From Oscillospiraceae bacterium (GTDB lineage: Bacteria; Bacillota; Clostridia; Oscillospirales; Oscillospiraceae): a stretch of 45,962 nt of DNA. This document shows positions 17,730 to 26,242 of the stretch, piece after piece. The position numbers and the translations under genes are program-made. Under the pieces are notes generated by a model that was not told the origin of the DNA, ran no database searches, and worked only from the letters and a program-made list of their open reading frames with translations. Within the stretch, counting starts at the first letter, position 1, and the number at the start of each line of letters is the position of its first letter. The stretch covers positions 10,627-56,588 of the forward strand of contig JAJPYE010000027.1 in NCBI GenBank assembly GCA_021205095.1, read 5' to 3'.

Positions 17730-19985
17730 ATGGCAAGAAAACCAAAGGAACCAAAGCCGGTGCGGCGGGACGCAGACCCCAATGTAATGGGGCTGCGGGG
17801 CGAGGTGGTGGAGCAGCCCATCACGGAGACCCTGGAACTGAACTATATGCCCTACGCCATGAGCGTTATCGTCTCGCGGGCCATCCCGGAGATAGACGGC
17901 TTCAAGCCCAGCCACCGCAAGCTTTTGTATTGTATGTATAAAATGGGCCTGCTAAACGGGGCGCGGACAAAATCCGCCAACATCGTGGGCCAGACCATGC
18001 ACTATAACCCCCATGGGGACGCGGCCATCTATGAGACCATGGTGCGCCTGACGCGGGACAACGAGGCTCTGAACGCCCCCTTTGTGGATTCCAAGGGCAA
18101 TTTCGGCAAGGTCTATTCCCGTGATATGGCCTATGCCGCCAGCCGGTATACGGAGGCGAAGCTGGCCCCCATCTGCGCGGAGCTTTTCCGGGACATCGAC
18201 AAGGACACAGTGGACTTTGTCCCCAATTATGATAACTCCACCACGGAGCCGACCCTTCTGCCCACCACCTTCCCCAACGTGCTGGTGTCCGCCAACATGG
18301 GCATCGCCGTGGGCATGGCAAGCCAGATCTGCGGCTTCAATTTGGAAGAGGTGTGCCAGACTGCCATCGTCCTGCTGAAAAACCCGGAGCATGAGATATT
18401 ATCCACCATGCCTGCCCCGGACTTTCCCACCGGCGGGGAGATACTCTACGACCCGGCCCAGATGGCCCGTATTTATGAGACGGGACGCGGCTCCTTCCCC
18501 GTCCGGGCCAAGTGGCGGTATCAGGAGAAGGAGCATATCATCGAGGTATACGAGATACCCTATACCACCACGGCGGAAGCCATCATCGACAAGTGCCGGG
18601 ATCTCATCAAAGAGGGGAAAATCAAGGAGATCTCCGATATGCGGGACGAGACCGACCTGGGGGGCCTGAAGCTGGCCATCGACATCAAGCGGGGCGTGGA
18701 GCCGGAAAAGCTGATGGCGAAGCTCTTTAAGCTTACCCCTCTCCAGGATAACTTCCCCTGCAACTTCAACATCCTGGTGGCTGGTTCCCCCCGTGTTATG
18801 GGCGTGGGAGAGATATTAAACGAGTGGATCGCCTGGCGGACGGAGTGCGTCCGGCGGCGCACCTTCCACGACATGACGAAAAAGAAGGAAAAGCTGCACC
18901 TGCTGGAGGGCCTGAAGGCCATTTTGCTGGACATCGACCGGGCCATCGCCATCATCCGTCAGACAGAGGCGGAGGCGGACGTGGTGCCGAACCTGATGAT
19001 CGGCTTCGGTATCGACCAGACCCAGGCGGAGTTTGTGGCGGAGATAAAGCTCAGAAACATCAACCGGGAGTATATCCTTCGCCGTGTGGAGGAGACCGAG
19101 GGCCTGGCGAAGGAGATCGCCGACCTGGAGGAACTTCTCAAAAGCCAGCGCCGTCTGCGGGGCGTTATCGCGGAGGAGCTGAAGCAGGTCATCAAAAAAT
19201 ATCCCTCCCCCCGCCGCACCACCCTGGTCTATGCGGACGAGATAGAGGAATACAGCGACCAGGAGCCGGAGGCTGAGGATTATCCCGTCCACCTGTTTCT
19301 GTCCCGGCAGGGGTATTTCAAGAAGATTACCCCCCAGTCTTTGCGCATGAGCGGGGAGCAGAAGTATAAAGAGGACGACGGCCTGGCCCAGTATTACGAG
19401 ACCACCAACCGGGCGGAGCTTCTGGTGTTCACCGACCGGCAGCAGGCGTATAAGATGAAGGTCGCGGATTTTAAGGAAACCAAGGCCAGCGCCCTGGGCG
19501 ATTTCCTGCCAGGAAAGCTGGGCATGGACGAAGGGGAGAATGTGGTGGCCACGGCTCTGGCCGGGGATTACACCGGCACGCTCCTGCTGTTTTTCCAAAA
19601 CGGCAAGTGCGCCCGTATAAGCCTCTCCGCCTTCGCCACCAAGACGAACCGCCGCCGCCTCACTGGGGCTTACAGCGATAAAAGTCCTCTTGTTGCCCTG
19701 CTGCCCCTGGCGGAGGAGCAGGAGATTGCGGTCTATACCGGGGAGGGCCGGTGCCTCATATTCAGCTCCGCGCTGCTGGCGCCTAAGACCAGCCGGGCCA
19801 CCCAGGGAGTGCAGGTGATGACCGTGAAAAAGCATCCCGTGACCCGCGTGGCATTTGTGGCGGATACGCCCATCCAAAACCAGGCCCGCTATCGGGTCAG
19901 GAGCCTGCCCGCTGCCGGGGCCAAGCTGACGGATAAAGACCGTGGAGAGGAGCAGATGAGTCTCCTGGAGGGAAATAATTCGTGA
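17730..19985 (+). CDS. parC: Type IIA DNA topoisomerase cleavage subunit (topoisomerase IV subunit A type)
   Basis: The 751-residue protein cuts and rejoins DNA through Tyr140 in AASRYTEAK, paired with R139. The N-terminal winged-helix domain contains YNPHGDAAIYETM, the quinolone-contact region, where Ala98 replaces the serine usual in GyrA/ParC. The tower, coiled coil and a beta-propeller C-terminal half (from about 510) follow; no GyrA box was recognised, which favours topoisomerase IV-like decatenation. AAGGAGTAAGGTCAC precedes the ATG. The stop overlaps the next gene by four bases. Confidence 0.93.
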   Translation: MARKPKEPKPVRRDADPNVMGLRGEVVEQPITETLELNYMPYAMSVIVSRAIPEIDGFKPSHRKLLYCMYKMGLLNGARTKSANIVGQTMHYNPHGDAAIYETMVRLTRDNEALNAPFVDSKGNFGKVYSRDMAYAASRYTEAKLAPICAELFRDIDKDTVDFVPNYDNSTTEPTLLPTTFPNVLVSANMGIAVGMASQICGFNLEEVCQTAIVLLKNPEHEILSTMPAPDFPTGGEILYDPAQMARIYETGRGSFPVRAKWRYQEKEHIIEVYEIPYTTTAEAIIDKCRDLIKEGKIKEISDMRDETDLGGLKLAIDIKRGVEPEKLMAKLFKLTPLQDNFPCNFNILVAGSPRVMGVGEILNEWIAWRTECVRRRTFHDMTKKKEKLHLLEGLKAILLDIDRAIAIIRQTEAEADVVPNLMIGFGIDQTQAEFVAEIKLRNINREYILRRVEETEGLAKEIADLEELLKSQRRLRGVIAEELKQVIKKYPSPRRTTLVYADEIEEYSDQEPEAEDYPVHLFLSRQGYFKKITPQSLRMSGEQKYKEDDGLAQYYETTNRAELLVFTDRQQAYKMKVADFKETKASALGDFLPGKLGMDEGENVVATALAGDYTGTLLLFFQNGKCARISLSAFATKTNRRRLTGAYSDKSPLVALLPLAEEQEIAVYTGEGRCLIFSSALLAPKTSRATQGVQVMTVKKHPVTRVAFVADTPIQNQARYRVRSLPAAGAKLTDKDRGEEQMSLLEGNNS

Positions 19986-20845
19986 AACGAACGACATGGG
20001 AAATCATTAAGCACGTCATCATGACCCTGGCGGGGTGCGCCATGATGGGCGCGGCCTTCGCCTTTCTGACCTATCCCAACAGCATCGTCTCCGGCGGGCT
20101 GACCGGCGTGGGCCAGATCATTAACCTCTTGACCGGCCTGCCGGTAGGCGTGCTGGTTATGGTGATGAACATTCCGCTGTTTATTGTGGCCTGGAAGAAA
20201 TTCGGCCTGGAATTTATCCTGTTTTCCGCCCTGGGCATGGTGGCCACCAGTGTGTTCATCGACCTGTTCAACGCCCTGGACTATTCCCTGACGGACGACA
20301 TCCTCCTGGCCTCCGTATACGGCGGCCTGCTGAAGGGTGCCGGGGCGGGACTTGTCTATACTGCCGGGGCCACCACCGGCGGCACGGACATCGGAGCTCG
20401 TATGCTTCGGCGGAAATATCCCTATGTGGATTTTGGCAACTTCTCCCTGGCGCTGGACGCGGTGGTGGTGGTCGCCTTTGCCGTGATATTCCATCGGTTT
20501 GACAGCGCCATGTATACCATTATCACCATGTTCGTGTCCTCCCGTGTGGTGAATCTTATGCTATATGGCATGGACAACGCCAGTGTGTGCTATATCATCA
20601 CCCTCTATCCTGAGAAGCTTGCCGATGAGATAGGCCGTCAGCTTGGACGCGGCTCCACCCTGCTCCAGGGCGAGGGGGCCTATAGCGGCGAGGAGCGGGA
20701 CGTTGTCCTGTGCGTGGTGAAGCGCCAGCAGATCCCGGCAGTGAAAAAAATCGTCTCCTCCCTGGATCCCCGCGCCTTCGTAATTGTAACGGAGTCCCAT
20801 CAGGTGTTCGGGAAAAACTTTTCAAATATACAAAAATCAGACTGA
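19982..20845 (+). CDS. YitT family membrane protein (DUF161 and DUF2179)
   Basis: The 287 residues form five or six membrane helices (about 10-175) with the family motifs SGGLTGVGQI and GATTGGTDIGARM, followed by a cytoplasmic DUF2179 domain (GRGSTLLQGEGAYSGEERDVVLCVV). The biochemical role of YitT proteins is unknown, though transport is often proposed. It begins with GTG overlapping the parC stop by four bases, so it is translationally coupled to the topoisomerase operon; a functional link is not implied. Confidence 0.92.
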   Translation: MKRTTWEIIKHVIMTLAGCAMMGAAFAFLTYPNSIVSGGLTGVGQIINLLTGLPVGVLVMVMNIPLFIVAWKKFGLEFILFSALGMVATSVFIDLFNALDYSLTDDILLASVYGGLLKGAGAGLVYTAGATTGGTDIGARMLRRKYPYVDFGNFSLALDAVVVVAFAVIFHRFDSAMYTIITMFVSSRVVNLMLYGMDNASVCYIITLYPEKLADEIGRQLGRGSTLLQGEGAYSGEERDVVLCVVKRQQIPAVKKIVSSLDPRAFVIVTESHQVFGKNFSNIQKSD

Positions 20846-20862
20846 TCAGGAGGTCAAGCCAT

Positions 20863-21456
20863 ATGGACAGAACGAAAACCATTGAAAATCTGCGAAAAAA
20901 CGGCTTTGAGGTGACGGAGTTTGAAACCTCAGAGCAGGCGGCGGCCTATGTCGGTCAGTCGTTGCATGGGAAAACCGTGGGCATCGGCGGCAGCATGACT
21001 GTCCGGGGTCTGAATATCTACGACCGCATCAAGGACGATAACACCGTTTTCTGGCACATGGTCGTGCCGGGGGACGAGACCATGGTGCAGGCCAGCAGCG
21101 CCCAGGTCTACATTACCAGCGCCAACGCCATCAGTGAGGAGGGCTATGTCATCAACATCGATGGCCGGGGAAACCGGGTGGCCGGGACGCTGATGAAAAA
21201 GGACAAGGTCTATCTCATCGTGGGGGAGAACAAGCTGTGCGGCCCCTTTTCGGAGGCCCTGGAGCGGGCCAGGAACGTGGCCGGGCCGCTGAACGCCAAG
21301 CGTCTGGAGACCAAGACCCCCTGCGCCGTGACCGGCCATTGCCACGACTGCGCAAGCCCCGACAGAATCTGTAACGCTCTGGTGGTGCTGTGGCGCAAAC
21401 CCTTCTGGTGCGACAGTATGGAGATCGTGCTGGTGGACGAGGAGCTGGGGTATTGA
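20863..21456 (+). CDS. LUD domain protein (LutC/DUF162 family)
   Basis: The 197-residue protein belongs to the lactate-utilisation LUD family: GIGGSMTVRGLNIYDRI and the Cys-rich C-terminal CAVTGHCHDCASPDRICN, with four cysteines that could hold a metal or Fe-S centre. Family members act with LutA/LutB in lactate oxidation, but stand-alone short forms like this are common in clostridia and their role is open. I start it at ATG 20863, preceded by AGGAGG; the frame is open further upstream inside yitT. It is 17 bases after yitT and two bases before the next start (21458). Confidence 0.88.
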   Translation: MDRTKTIENLRKNGFEVTEFETSEQAAAYVGQSLHGKTVGIGGSMTVRGLNIYDRIKDDNTVFWHMVVPGDETMVQASSAQVYITSANAISEEGYVINIDGRGNRVAGTLMKKDKVYLIVGENKLCGPFSEALERARNVAGPLNAKRLETKTPCAVTGHCHDCASPDRICNALVVLWRKPFWCDSMEIVLVDEELGY

Positions 21457-21457
21457 C

Positions 21458-22723
21458 ATGAAAAAGGCATTGGCCCTCCTGCTGGCGGCGGCGCTGGCCC
21501 TCTCCACTGCGGGCTGCTCTACCTTTTTCGACAAGGAGTACTATGCCAGCGAGGAATACCAGGCCCAGGAGCAGGAGACGGAGGAGGAAGAGGACGCCAT
21601 CGGCAACATTTCCAGCTATGCAGCCCTGAAGCGGGCCATTACCAGTCTGGTGGAGGAGCATGTGGAATCTGCCCAGCTCCAGTTTTTGAACTATGAGGGA
21701 ACCATCAGCACAGATATTTCCACCGCCTGCTGGGAGGTGAAATCCTCCACCGCTCTGGGAGCCTTTGCGGTGGACTATATCAGCTATGACCTGAGCCGCA
21801 TCGTCAGCTATTACCAGGCGGAGATATACATCACCTATAAGCGCTCCGAGGCGCAGGTGGCCGCGCTGGAGGAGACCGGCACAGCCGGAGCTCTGGCTGA
21901 ACGGCTGGATGAAGCGCTGCGGGAGGGAGAGACCTATCTGGTGCTGGAGCTGTCCACTGCGTCCGTCACGGCGGATTCAGTGCTTGATGATCTGGAAACG
22001 GCCTATTATTCCGACCCCCTGGCCTGCCCGGTTCTGCCGGAGGTGGAGGTGGATTTTTACCCGGAATCCGGTGTGGAACGCATTGCGGAGATAACCCTGG
22101 ACTACGGCCTGGACAGCCAGGAGCTTTCCGCGCGGCGGGAGACTCTGACGCAGGCGGTTGAGGATATATCTGCCTCCGTGCGAGGGGAAGAGACCGCCAC
22201 GGGGGAGATAACCGAGACGGAGGAAGCTGCGGTCGCCGCCAGCGGCGAAATTACCGCCGGAAGGGAAGAGGCGGACATGGTCTATGCCCTGTGCCTGTAT
22301 CTGACGGAGAGCTGCGTGCAGGATGAGGCCGCAGGCTCCACCGCATGGGACGCCCTGGTAAACGGCACGGCGGACAGCCAGGGAATCGCCATGGCGATGA
22401 AGGCTCTTTGCCAGGCGCTGGACATAGAATGTCTGGTGCTGGCCGGGCGGATGGATACCCAGGAGCATTATTGGAACATCGTTTTCATCGACGGACAATC
22501 CTATCACGTGGACGCTGCCAACTGGAATGACGGCGGAGAGAACGTTTTTCTTGTGGGCGACGAGGAGCTTTGGGGCGCCTATTGGTGGGACACCAGCGAA
22601 TATCCTGTCTGCCCGGAGGGCTATGGCTATTTCGAGACGGACGAGGAAACGGAGACGGCGGAAGAGTCTGAACCCGAAGCGGAAACCGACGCTGACGCTG
22701 AAACCGAGACCGAGGCGGGCTGA
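21458..22723 (+). CDS. Lipoprotein with a transglutaminase-like domain lacking the catalytic cysteine
   Basis: The 421-residue product has a lipobox (LSTAGC, C20), an acidic linker, a mixed alpha/beta middle (50-240) and a C-terminal transglutaminase-like fold: DSQGIAMAMKALCQALDIECLVLAGR, HYWNIVFIDGQSYHVDA. His337 and Asp352 fit the catalytic triad, but Ser307 stands where Cys is expected. It is therefore probably a binding domain or an atypical hydrolase rather than a transglutaminase or protease. The tail (about 392-421) is Glu/Asp/Thr-rich. It follows the LUD gene directly and ends the parE run. Confidence 0.82.
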   Translation: MKKALALLLAAALALSTAGCSTFFDKEYYASEEYQAQEQETEEEEDAIGNISSYAALKRAITSLVEEHVESAQLQFLNYEGTISTDISTACWEVKSSTALGAFAVDYISYDLSRIVSYYQAEIYITYKRSEAQVAALEETGTAGALAERLDEALREGETYLVLELSTASVTADSVLDDLETAYYSDPLACPVLPEVEVDFYPESGVERIAEITLDYGLDSQELSARRETLTQAVEDISASVRGEETATGEITETEEAAVAASGEITAGREEADMVYALCLYLTESCVQDEAAGSTAWDALVNGTADSQGIAMAMKALCQALDIECLVLAGRMDTQEHYWNIVFIDGQSYHVDAANWNDGGENVFLVGDEELWGAYWWDTSEYPVCPEGYGYFETDEETETAEESEPEAETDADAETETEAG

Positions 22724-22830
22724 TTTCTTCATCTTTGAATCGTCCTCTAATCTTATTTTAATTTTTCTTCCATTTGCCTCTAAGTAAGTCATGCTATTCT
22801 TTCATCAGATCAAAAAAGGAGGTCGTCCAA

Positions 22831-23379
22831 GTGGAACGATATGAAATGGCGGAGCTGCTGGCAAAGAAGGCCGGCGTCTCCTTAGAGGAAGCGAAAAACG
22901 CCCTGGAGCGAAACGGCTGGGATATGCTGGACGCCATGATAGAGCTGGAACGGGCGAGAAACAAGACTCGTGCCGTGGACGTAGACCCCGCCTCCGGCCC
23001 GGAGTGGGACAAGCAGCAGGCCCCCCGGCCTGTGAAAAACGTCAGCCAGAAGGAACCCTTTTTCACCAACGGGTTCCGGGTCATCTGGGATTACATCAAG
23101 CGTCTGGGGAAGATGAGCGTGGCAAACGATTTTGTGGCCATCCGCCGGGGCAAGCAGCTTTTCCGGGTGCCGGTGCTGGTACTCCTGATTTTGGCGGTAT
23201 GCTTCTTCTGGTTCACCATCCCCGCGCTGGTTATCGGTCTGTTCTGCGGCGTGACCTATCGCTTTGAGGGCAAGGAGCTGGGGAAGGAGGCCGTGAACAA
23301 GGCCATGGAGAACGTCAGCGAGGTGGCCGAAGACATCAAGGAGGCCTTCCGTCAGGACGGACACGACAGCCAGGAGTGA
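22831..23379 (+). CDS. DUF4342 membrane protein with a UBA/TS-N-like N-terminus
   Basis: The 182-residue protein opens with a small helical domain resembling UBA or EF-Ts N-terminal domains (LAKKAGVSLEEAKNALERNGWDMLDAM), then a linker, then one long or two short membrane helices (about 112-140) ending in TYRFEG, and an amphipathic tail. Function is unknown. GTG at 22831 is chosen over earlier in-frame codons because GGAGG lies eight bases upstream. The gene after it repeats its membrane segment. Confidence 0.85.
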   Translation: MERYEMAELLAKKAGVSLEEAKNALERNGWDMLDAMIELERARNKTRAVDVDPASGPEWDKQQAPRPVKNVSQKEPFFTNGFRVIWDYIKRLGKMSVANDFVAIRRGKQLFRVPVLVLLILAVCFFWFTIPALVIGLFCGVTYRFEGKELGKEAVNKAMENVSEVAEDIKEAFRQDGHDSQE

Positions 23380-23383
23380 GTCG

Positions 23384-23572
23384 ATGGAAACTGCCAAAAG
23401 ATTGCTCCGCCGGAGCATAGAGCGGCAGTTCGTGGTATACCGGCGGGAGCGGCAGGTGCTGTCCATGCCGGTTTTGGCCCTGGCAGTGCTGGCTATATGC
23501 GCCCTGTGGGCCACCGTGCTGGCCGGAATCATTGGCCTCTGCTTCGGCTGCGCCTACCGCTTTGAGGGATAA
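23384..23572 (+). CDS. Small membrane protein, truncated paralogue of the preceding DUF4342 protein
   Basis: Its 62 residues align to the middle of the upstream protein: RRERQVLSMPVLALAVLAI against RRGKQLFRVPVLVLLILAV, and both end the membrane segment with YRFEG. The UBA-like domain and the C-terminal tail are missing. It starts four bases after the upstream stop. I read it as a partial tandem duplication kept as a short membrane partner. Confidence 0.75.
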   Translation: METAKRLLRRSIERQFVVYRRERQVLSMPVLALAVLAICALWATVLAGIIGLCFGCAYRFEG

Positions 23573-23581
23573 ACAATAATA

Positions 23582-23611
23582 AGGGGCTGTATCCAAACCG
23601 ATACAGCCCCT
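23582..23611. other. Stem-loop before the two-component genes
   Basis: AGGGGCTGTATC (23582-23593) pairs perfectly with GATACAGCCCCT (23600-23611). No T-run follows on the plus strand. It resembles a terminator stem and may separate the small membrane genes from the response-regulator gene. Confidence 0.6.
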
Positions 23612-23633
23612 GCGCGTATAGGGGAGAGAAAAT

Positions 23634-24326
23634 ATGGCGGGAAAGATCCTGATCGTGGAGGACGAGGAAAAAATCGCCCGGTTCCTGGAGCTGGAGCTGC
23701 AGCACGAGGGATACCGGGTGGACAAGGCCTTCGATGGCCGGACGGGCCTGGAAAAGGCACAGACCGGGCATTATGACCTAATGCTCCTGGACGTGATGCT
23801 GCCGGGGCTGAACGGGCTGGAGGTGCTGCGCCGCCTGCGGAGCGATTCAGATCTGCCCGTCATCCTGCTGACGGCGCGGGACTCTGTCATGGACAAGGTC
23901 AGCGGCCTGGACATGGGGGCCAACGACTATATCACCAAGCCCTTTTCTATCGAGGAGCTGCTGGCCCGCATCCGGGCGGTGTTCCGCATGGAGGCCAGGG
24001 CTGCCGGACAGAAGCCGCCGGCGGCCCTCACCTGCGGGGCGCTGACCCTGGATCCCGCCCGCCATACGGTGCGGTATGGGACGGAGCCGGTGAACCTGAC
24101 CTTCAAGGAGTTCCTCCTGCTCCAAACCCTGATGGAGAGCGCGGGCATTGTCCTGAGCCGGGACGTGCTGATGGAAAAGGTCTGGGGCTACGACTATATG
24201 GGGGAGACCAACGTGGTGGACGTGTACATCCGCTACCTCCGCCAGAAGATAGATGATGCCTTTGGGGTCAAGCTGATTCACACCGTCCGGGGCGTGGGCT
24301 ACGTTTTGAAGGATAAGGAGCCATGA
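23634..24326 (+). CDS. OmpR-family response regulator
   Basis: It is a 230-residue DNA-binding regulator. The receiver domain has acidic residues D10/E11, phospho-acceptor D53 (LLDVMLPG), T in LLTARD and K in TKPF. The winged-helix effector follows (LTFKEFLLLQTLMESAG, VWGYDYMGETNVVDVYIRYLRQKI, RGVGYVL). It is encoded with its kinase, overlapping by four bases. Regulon unknown. Confidence 0.95.
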   Translation: MAGKILIVEDEEKIARFLELELQHEGYRVDKAFDGRTGLEKAQTGHYDLMLLDVMLPGLNGLEVLRRLRSDSDLPVILLTARDSVMDKVSGLDMGANDYITKPFSIEELLARIRAVFRMEARAAGQKPPAALTCGALTLDPARHTVRYGTEPVNLTFKEFLLLQTLMESAGIVLSRDVLMEKVWGYDYMGETNVVDVYIRYLRQKIDDAFGVKLIHTVRGVGYVLKDKEP

Positions 24327-25813
24327 GGGCCGCAAGAGAGGCGCGGTCGGAGCGGGAGGCCCGGAAGGACAAAGCAAAGAGGGCCGCGAAGGAGGCCAAA
24401 CGTCAAAAGCGGCAGCGGCGGGAGGCCCGCCGGAGCGGTGGCCGCACAAATTCCATCGCCCGGCGCATTGCCTGGAGCCTGCAATGGAAAAAGCTGTGGG
24501 CCATCCTGTGGCAGACCCTGGTCATCGGGGCCGTGGCGGTGGCGGTCTGGTGCGCCGCCCTGGAGGTGGGTACCCTGGGCCATATCGCCACGTACCGCTA
24601 TATTGAGCTGGGAGCGGTCAGCCTTGGTGTTGCCGTCCATGATGAAACAACCTATGATTATCAGTCTGACAGCCCCTGGGCGACACAGCCCTTCTGGGCG
24701 TGCGTAAAGGCCCAACTTCAGGGAGAGGATATGTTCTCCGACCTGGTTGTTTATTATTTTGGCGACCAGGATGTGGCCGCAATTGACACGGAGAGCTGGG
24801 ACGAGTCCCTGAACTATGGGATAAGCATGGGCGGGTTCGTCTTCTGGCTGTGCTTCGCCCTGGGGGCGGAAATGCTGCTGCGGCTGGTGATATGGCTGCT
24901 ATCCGCCCCCGGCGCCACCCGGCGGATTCGGAAATACCTGCGTCCCATCGACGACATTGCCCAGGTGACGGAGAGCATTTCCGCCTCCGGCTTCGACGTG
25001 AGCAAATTCCAGTCCCTGGAGGAGGCCATCGACCACCTGAACGGCACCTCCCCGGACGAGCAGCTCCACATAGGGGACGACGACCTGGCCGGGCTGGAGA
25101 CGGCGGTGAATAATCTTCTCACCCGCATGCGCACCGGCTACCGCCAGCAGGTGCGCTTTGTGGACGACGCCAGCCACGAGCTTCGCACCCCTATCGCCGT
25201 GATACAGGGCTACGCGGATATGCTGGATCGCTGGGGTAAAACCGACCCCCAGGTGCTGGAGGAGAGCATTGCAGCCATCAGGACCGAGACAGAGCGGATG
25301 AAGACCTTAGTGGAGCAGCTACTGTTCCTGGCCCGCGGGGATTCGGGCCGCCAGGAGCTGACCATGAAGGAACTTGACCTGGCCGCTCTGGCCGGGGAGG
25401 TCTGGAAGGAATACCAGATGATCGACCCGGCCCATGAATACGCCCTGAAAGCGGAAGGCCCCCTCCCCGTTTCCGGGGACGAGGCCATGCTCAAGCAGGC
25501 GGTGCGGATCCTGACGGACAACGCCGCGAAATATTCTCCTGCCGGAAGTCCCATCACCATCAGCGCCTTCCGGGATGGGGAGGGCCGTCCCTGCGTCCAG
25601 GTGCAGGATAACGGCGTGGGCATTGCCCCGGAGGACGTACCCCGCATCTTCGACCGCTTCTTCCGGGCCGACGCCGCCCGCACCGGCACCACCGGCGGCA
25701 GCGGCCTGGGCCTGTCCATTGCCAAATGGATTGTAGCCAAGCACGGCGGCCACTTTCAGGTTACGTCTTACGAAGGAATAGGCACCAGGATTACGATTGT
25801 GCTGAGGAAATAG
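24323..25813 (+). CDS. Sensor histidine kinase with a strongly basic N-terminal extension
   Basis: The 496-residue kinase partners the upstream regulator (ATGA overlap). The first 40 residues are almost entirely Lys/Arg/Ala/Glu, an unusual cytoplasmic extension. Two membrane helices (about 56-80 and 169-193) flank a sensor loop of about 90 residues. The kinase core has H285 (DASHELRTP), N-box TDNAAKYSP, QDNGVGI and GGSGLGLSIAKW. The linker after the second helix is HAMP-like but longer. Stimulus unknown. Confidence 0.93.
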   Translation: MRAAREARSEREARKDKAKRAAKEAKRQKRQRREARRSGGRTNSIARRIAWSLQWKKLWAILWQTLVIGAVAVAVWCAALEVGTLGHIATYRYIELGAVSLGVAVHDETTYDYQSDSPWATQPFWACVKAQLQGEDMFSDLVVYYFGDQDVAAIDTESWDESLNYGISMGGFVFWLCFALGAEMLLRLVIWLLSAPGATRRIRKYLRPIDDIAQVTESISASGFDVSKFQSLEEAIDHLNGTSPDEQLHIGDDDLAGLETAVNNLLTRMRTGYRQQVRFVDDASHELRTPIAVIQGYADMLDRWGKTDPQVLEESIAAIRTETERMKTLVEQLLFLARGDSGRQELTMKELDLAALAGEVWKEYQMIDPAHEYALKAEGPLPVSGDEAMLKQAVRILTDNAAKYSPAGSPITISAFRDGEGRPCVQVQDNGVGIAPEDVPRIFDRFFRADAARTGTTGGSGLGLSIAKWIVAKHGGHFQVTSYEGIGTRITIVLRK

Positions 25814-25819
25814 GGCGGC

Positions 25820-26013
25820 GGGTCTTTTTCCGCCAGGCCGCGCTGTGCCTCCTTGACGTACCTATGTACGCCTGCGTCGTCACATCACGACCTGACGAAA
25901 AAATCCCTCGCCGCGCATAGTCGGACACCCTAAATTATAGTCTGGCGGGGGAAATCTCCCGTTGTGCATTGTCGGACGTTCTTAGCCAGCGCGGGGCCTT
26001 TGGCCCCTGCTGG
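25820..26013. other. Intergenic region of repeat-like character with several small palindromes
   Basis: This gene-free stretch holds CGTAC-CTAT-GTACG, GTCGT-CACATC-ACGAC, a partial internal duplication (GCGCATAGTCGGACA near 25914 and GTGCATTGTCGGACG near 25963), and a GC-rich stem CCAGC...GCTGG (25986-26013). The composition and small palindromes suggest a dispersed non-coding repeat, but only comparison within the genome can show that. Confidence 0.4.
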
Positions 26014-26020
26014 TGGGGGG

Positions 26021-26179
26021 TCAGCCCTTTGCCGCCTCACGCATGGCGTGCAGCACGTCCTCAGAGGAGAAGCGCTCCCTGGTTTCCACTGCCTCCCGTT
26101 CCGCGGCCTGGAGCATGGCGTATATCTCGCTGTCGGAGGGGCGGCTGAAGCCGCTGACAGCGTGTTTTTGTTGTATCAT
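26021..26179 (-). CDS. Hypothetical 52-residue protein, resembling the C-terminal part of a small antitoxin
   Basis: The minus-strand frame encodes a Gln/Glu-rich helical peptide (SDSEIYAMLQAAEREAVETRERFSSEDVLHAMREAAKG) that resembles the dimerising or toxin-binding tail of Phd/RelB-type antitoxins. There is no DNA-binding domain and no toxin gene beside it. GGAG lies about ten bases before the ATG. It follows the MATE gene by 63 bases and may be on its transcript. Assignment is tentative. Confidence 0.45.
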   Translation of the reverse strand: MIQQKHAVSGFSRPSDSEIYAMLQAAEREAVETRERFSSEDVLHAMREAAKG

Positions 26180-26242
26180 AATTCGTACACTCCATTGTAA
26201 TTTAGAAAATTGTGACGAGGAATTATAGGAATCTATCTATTT

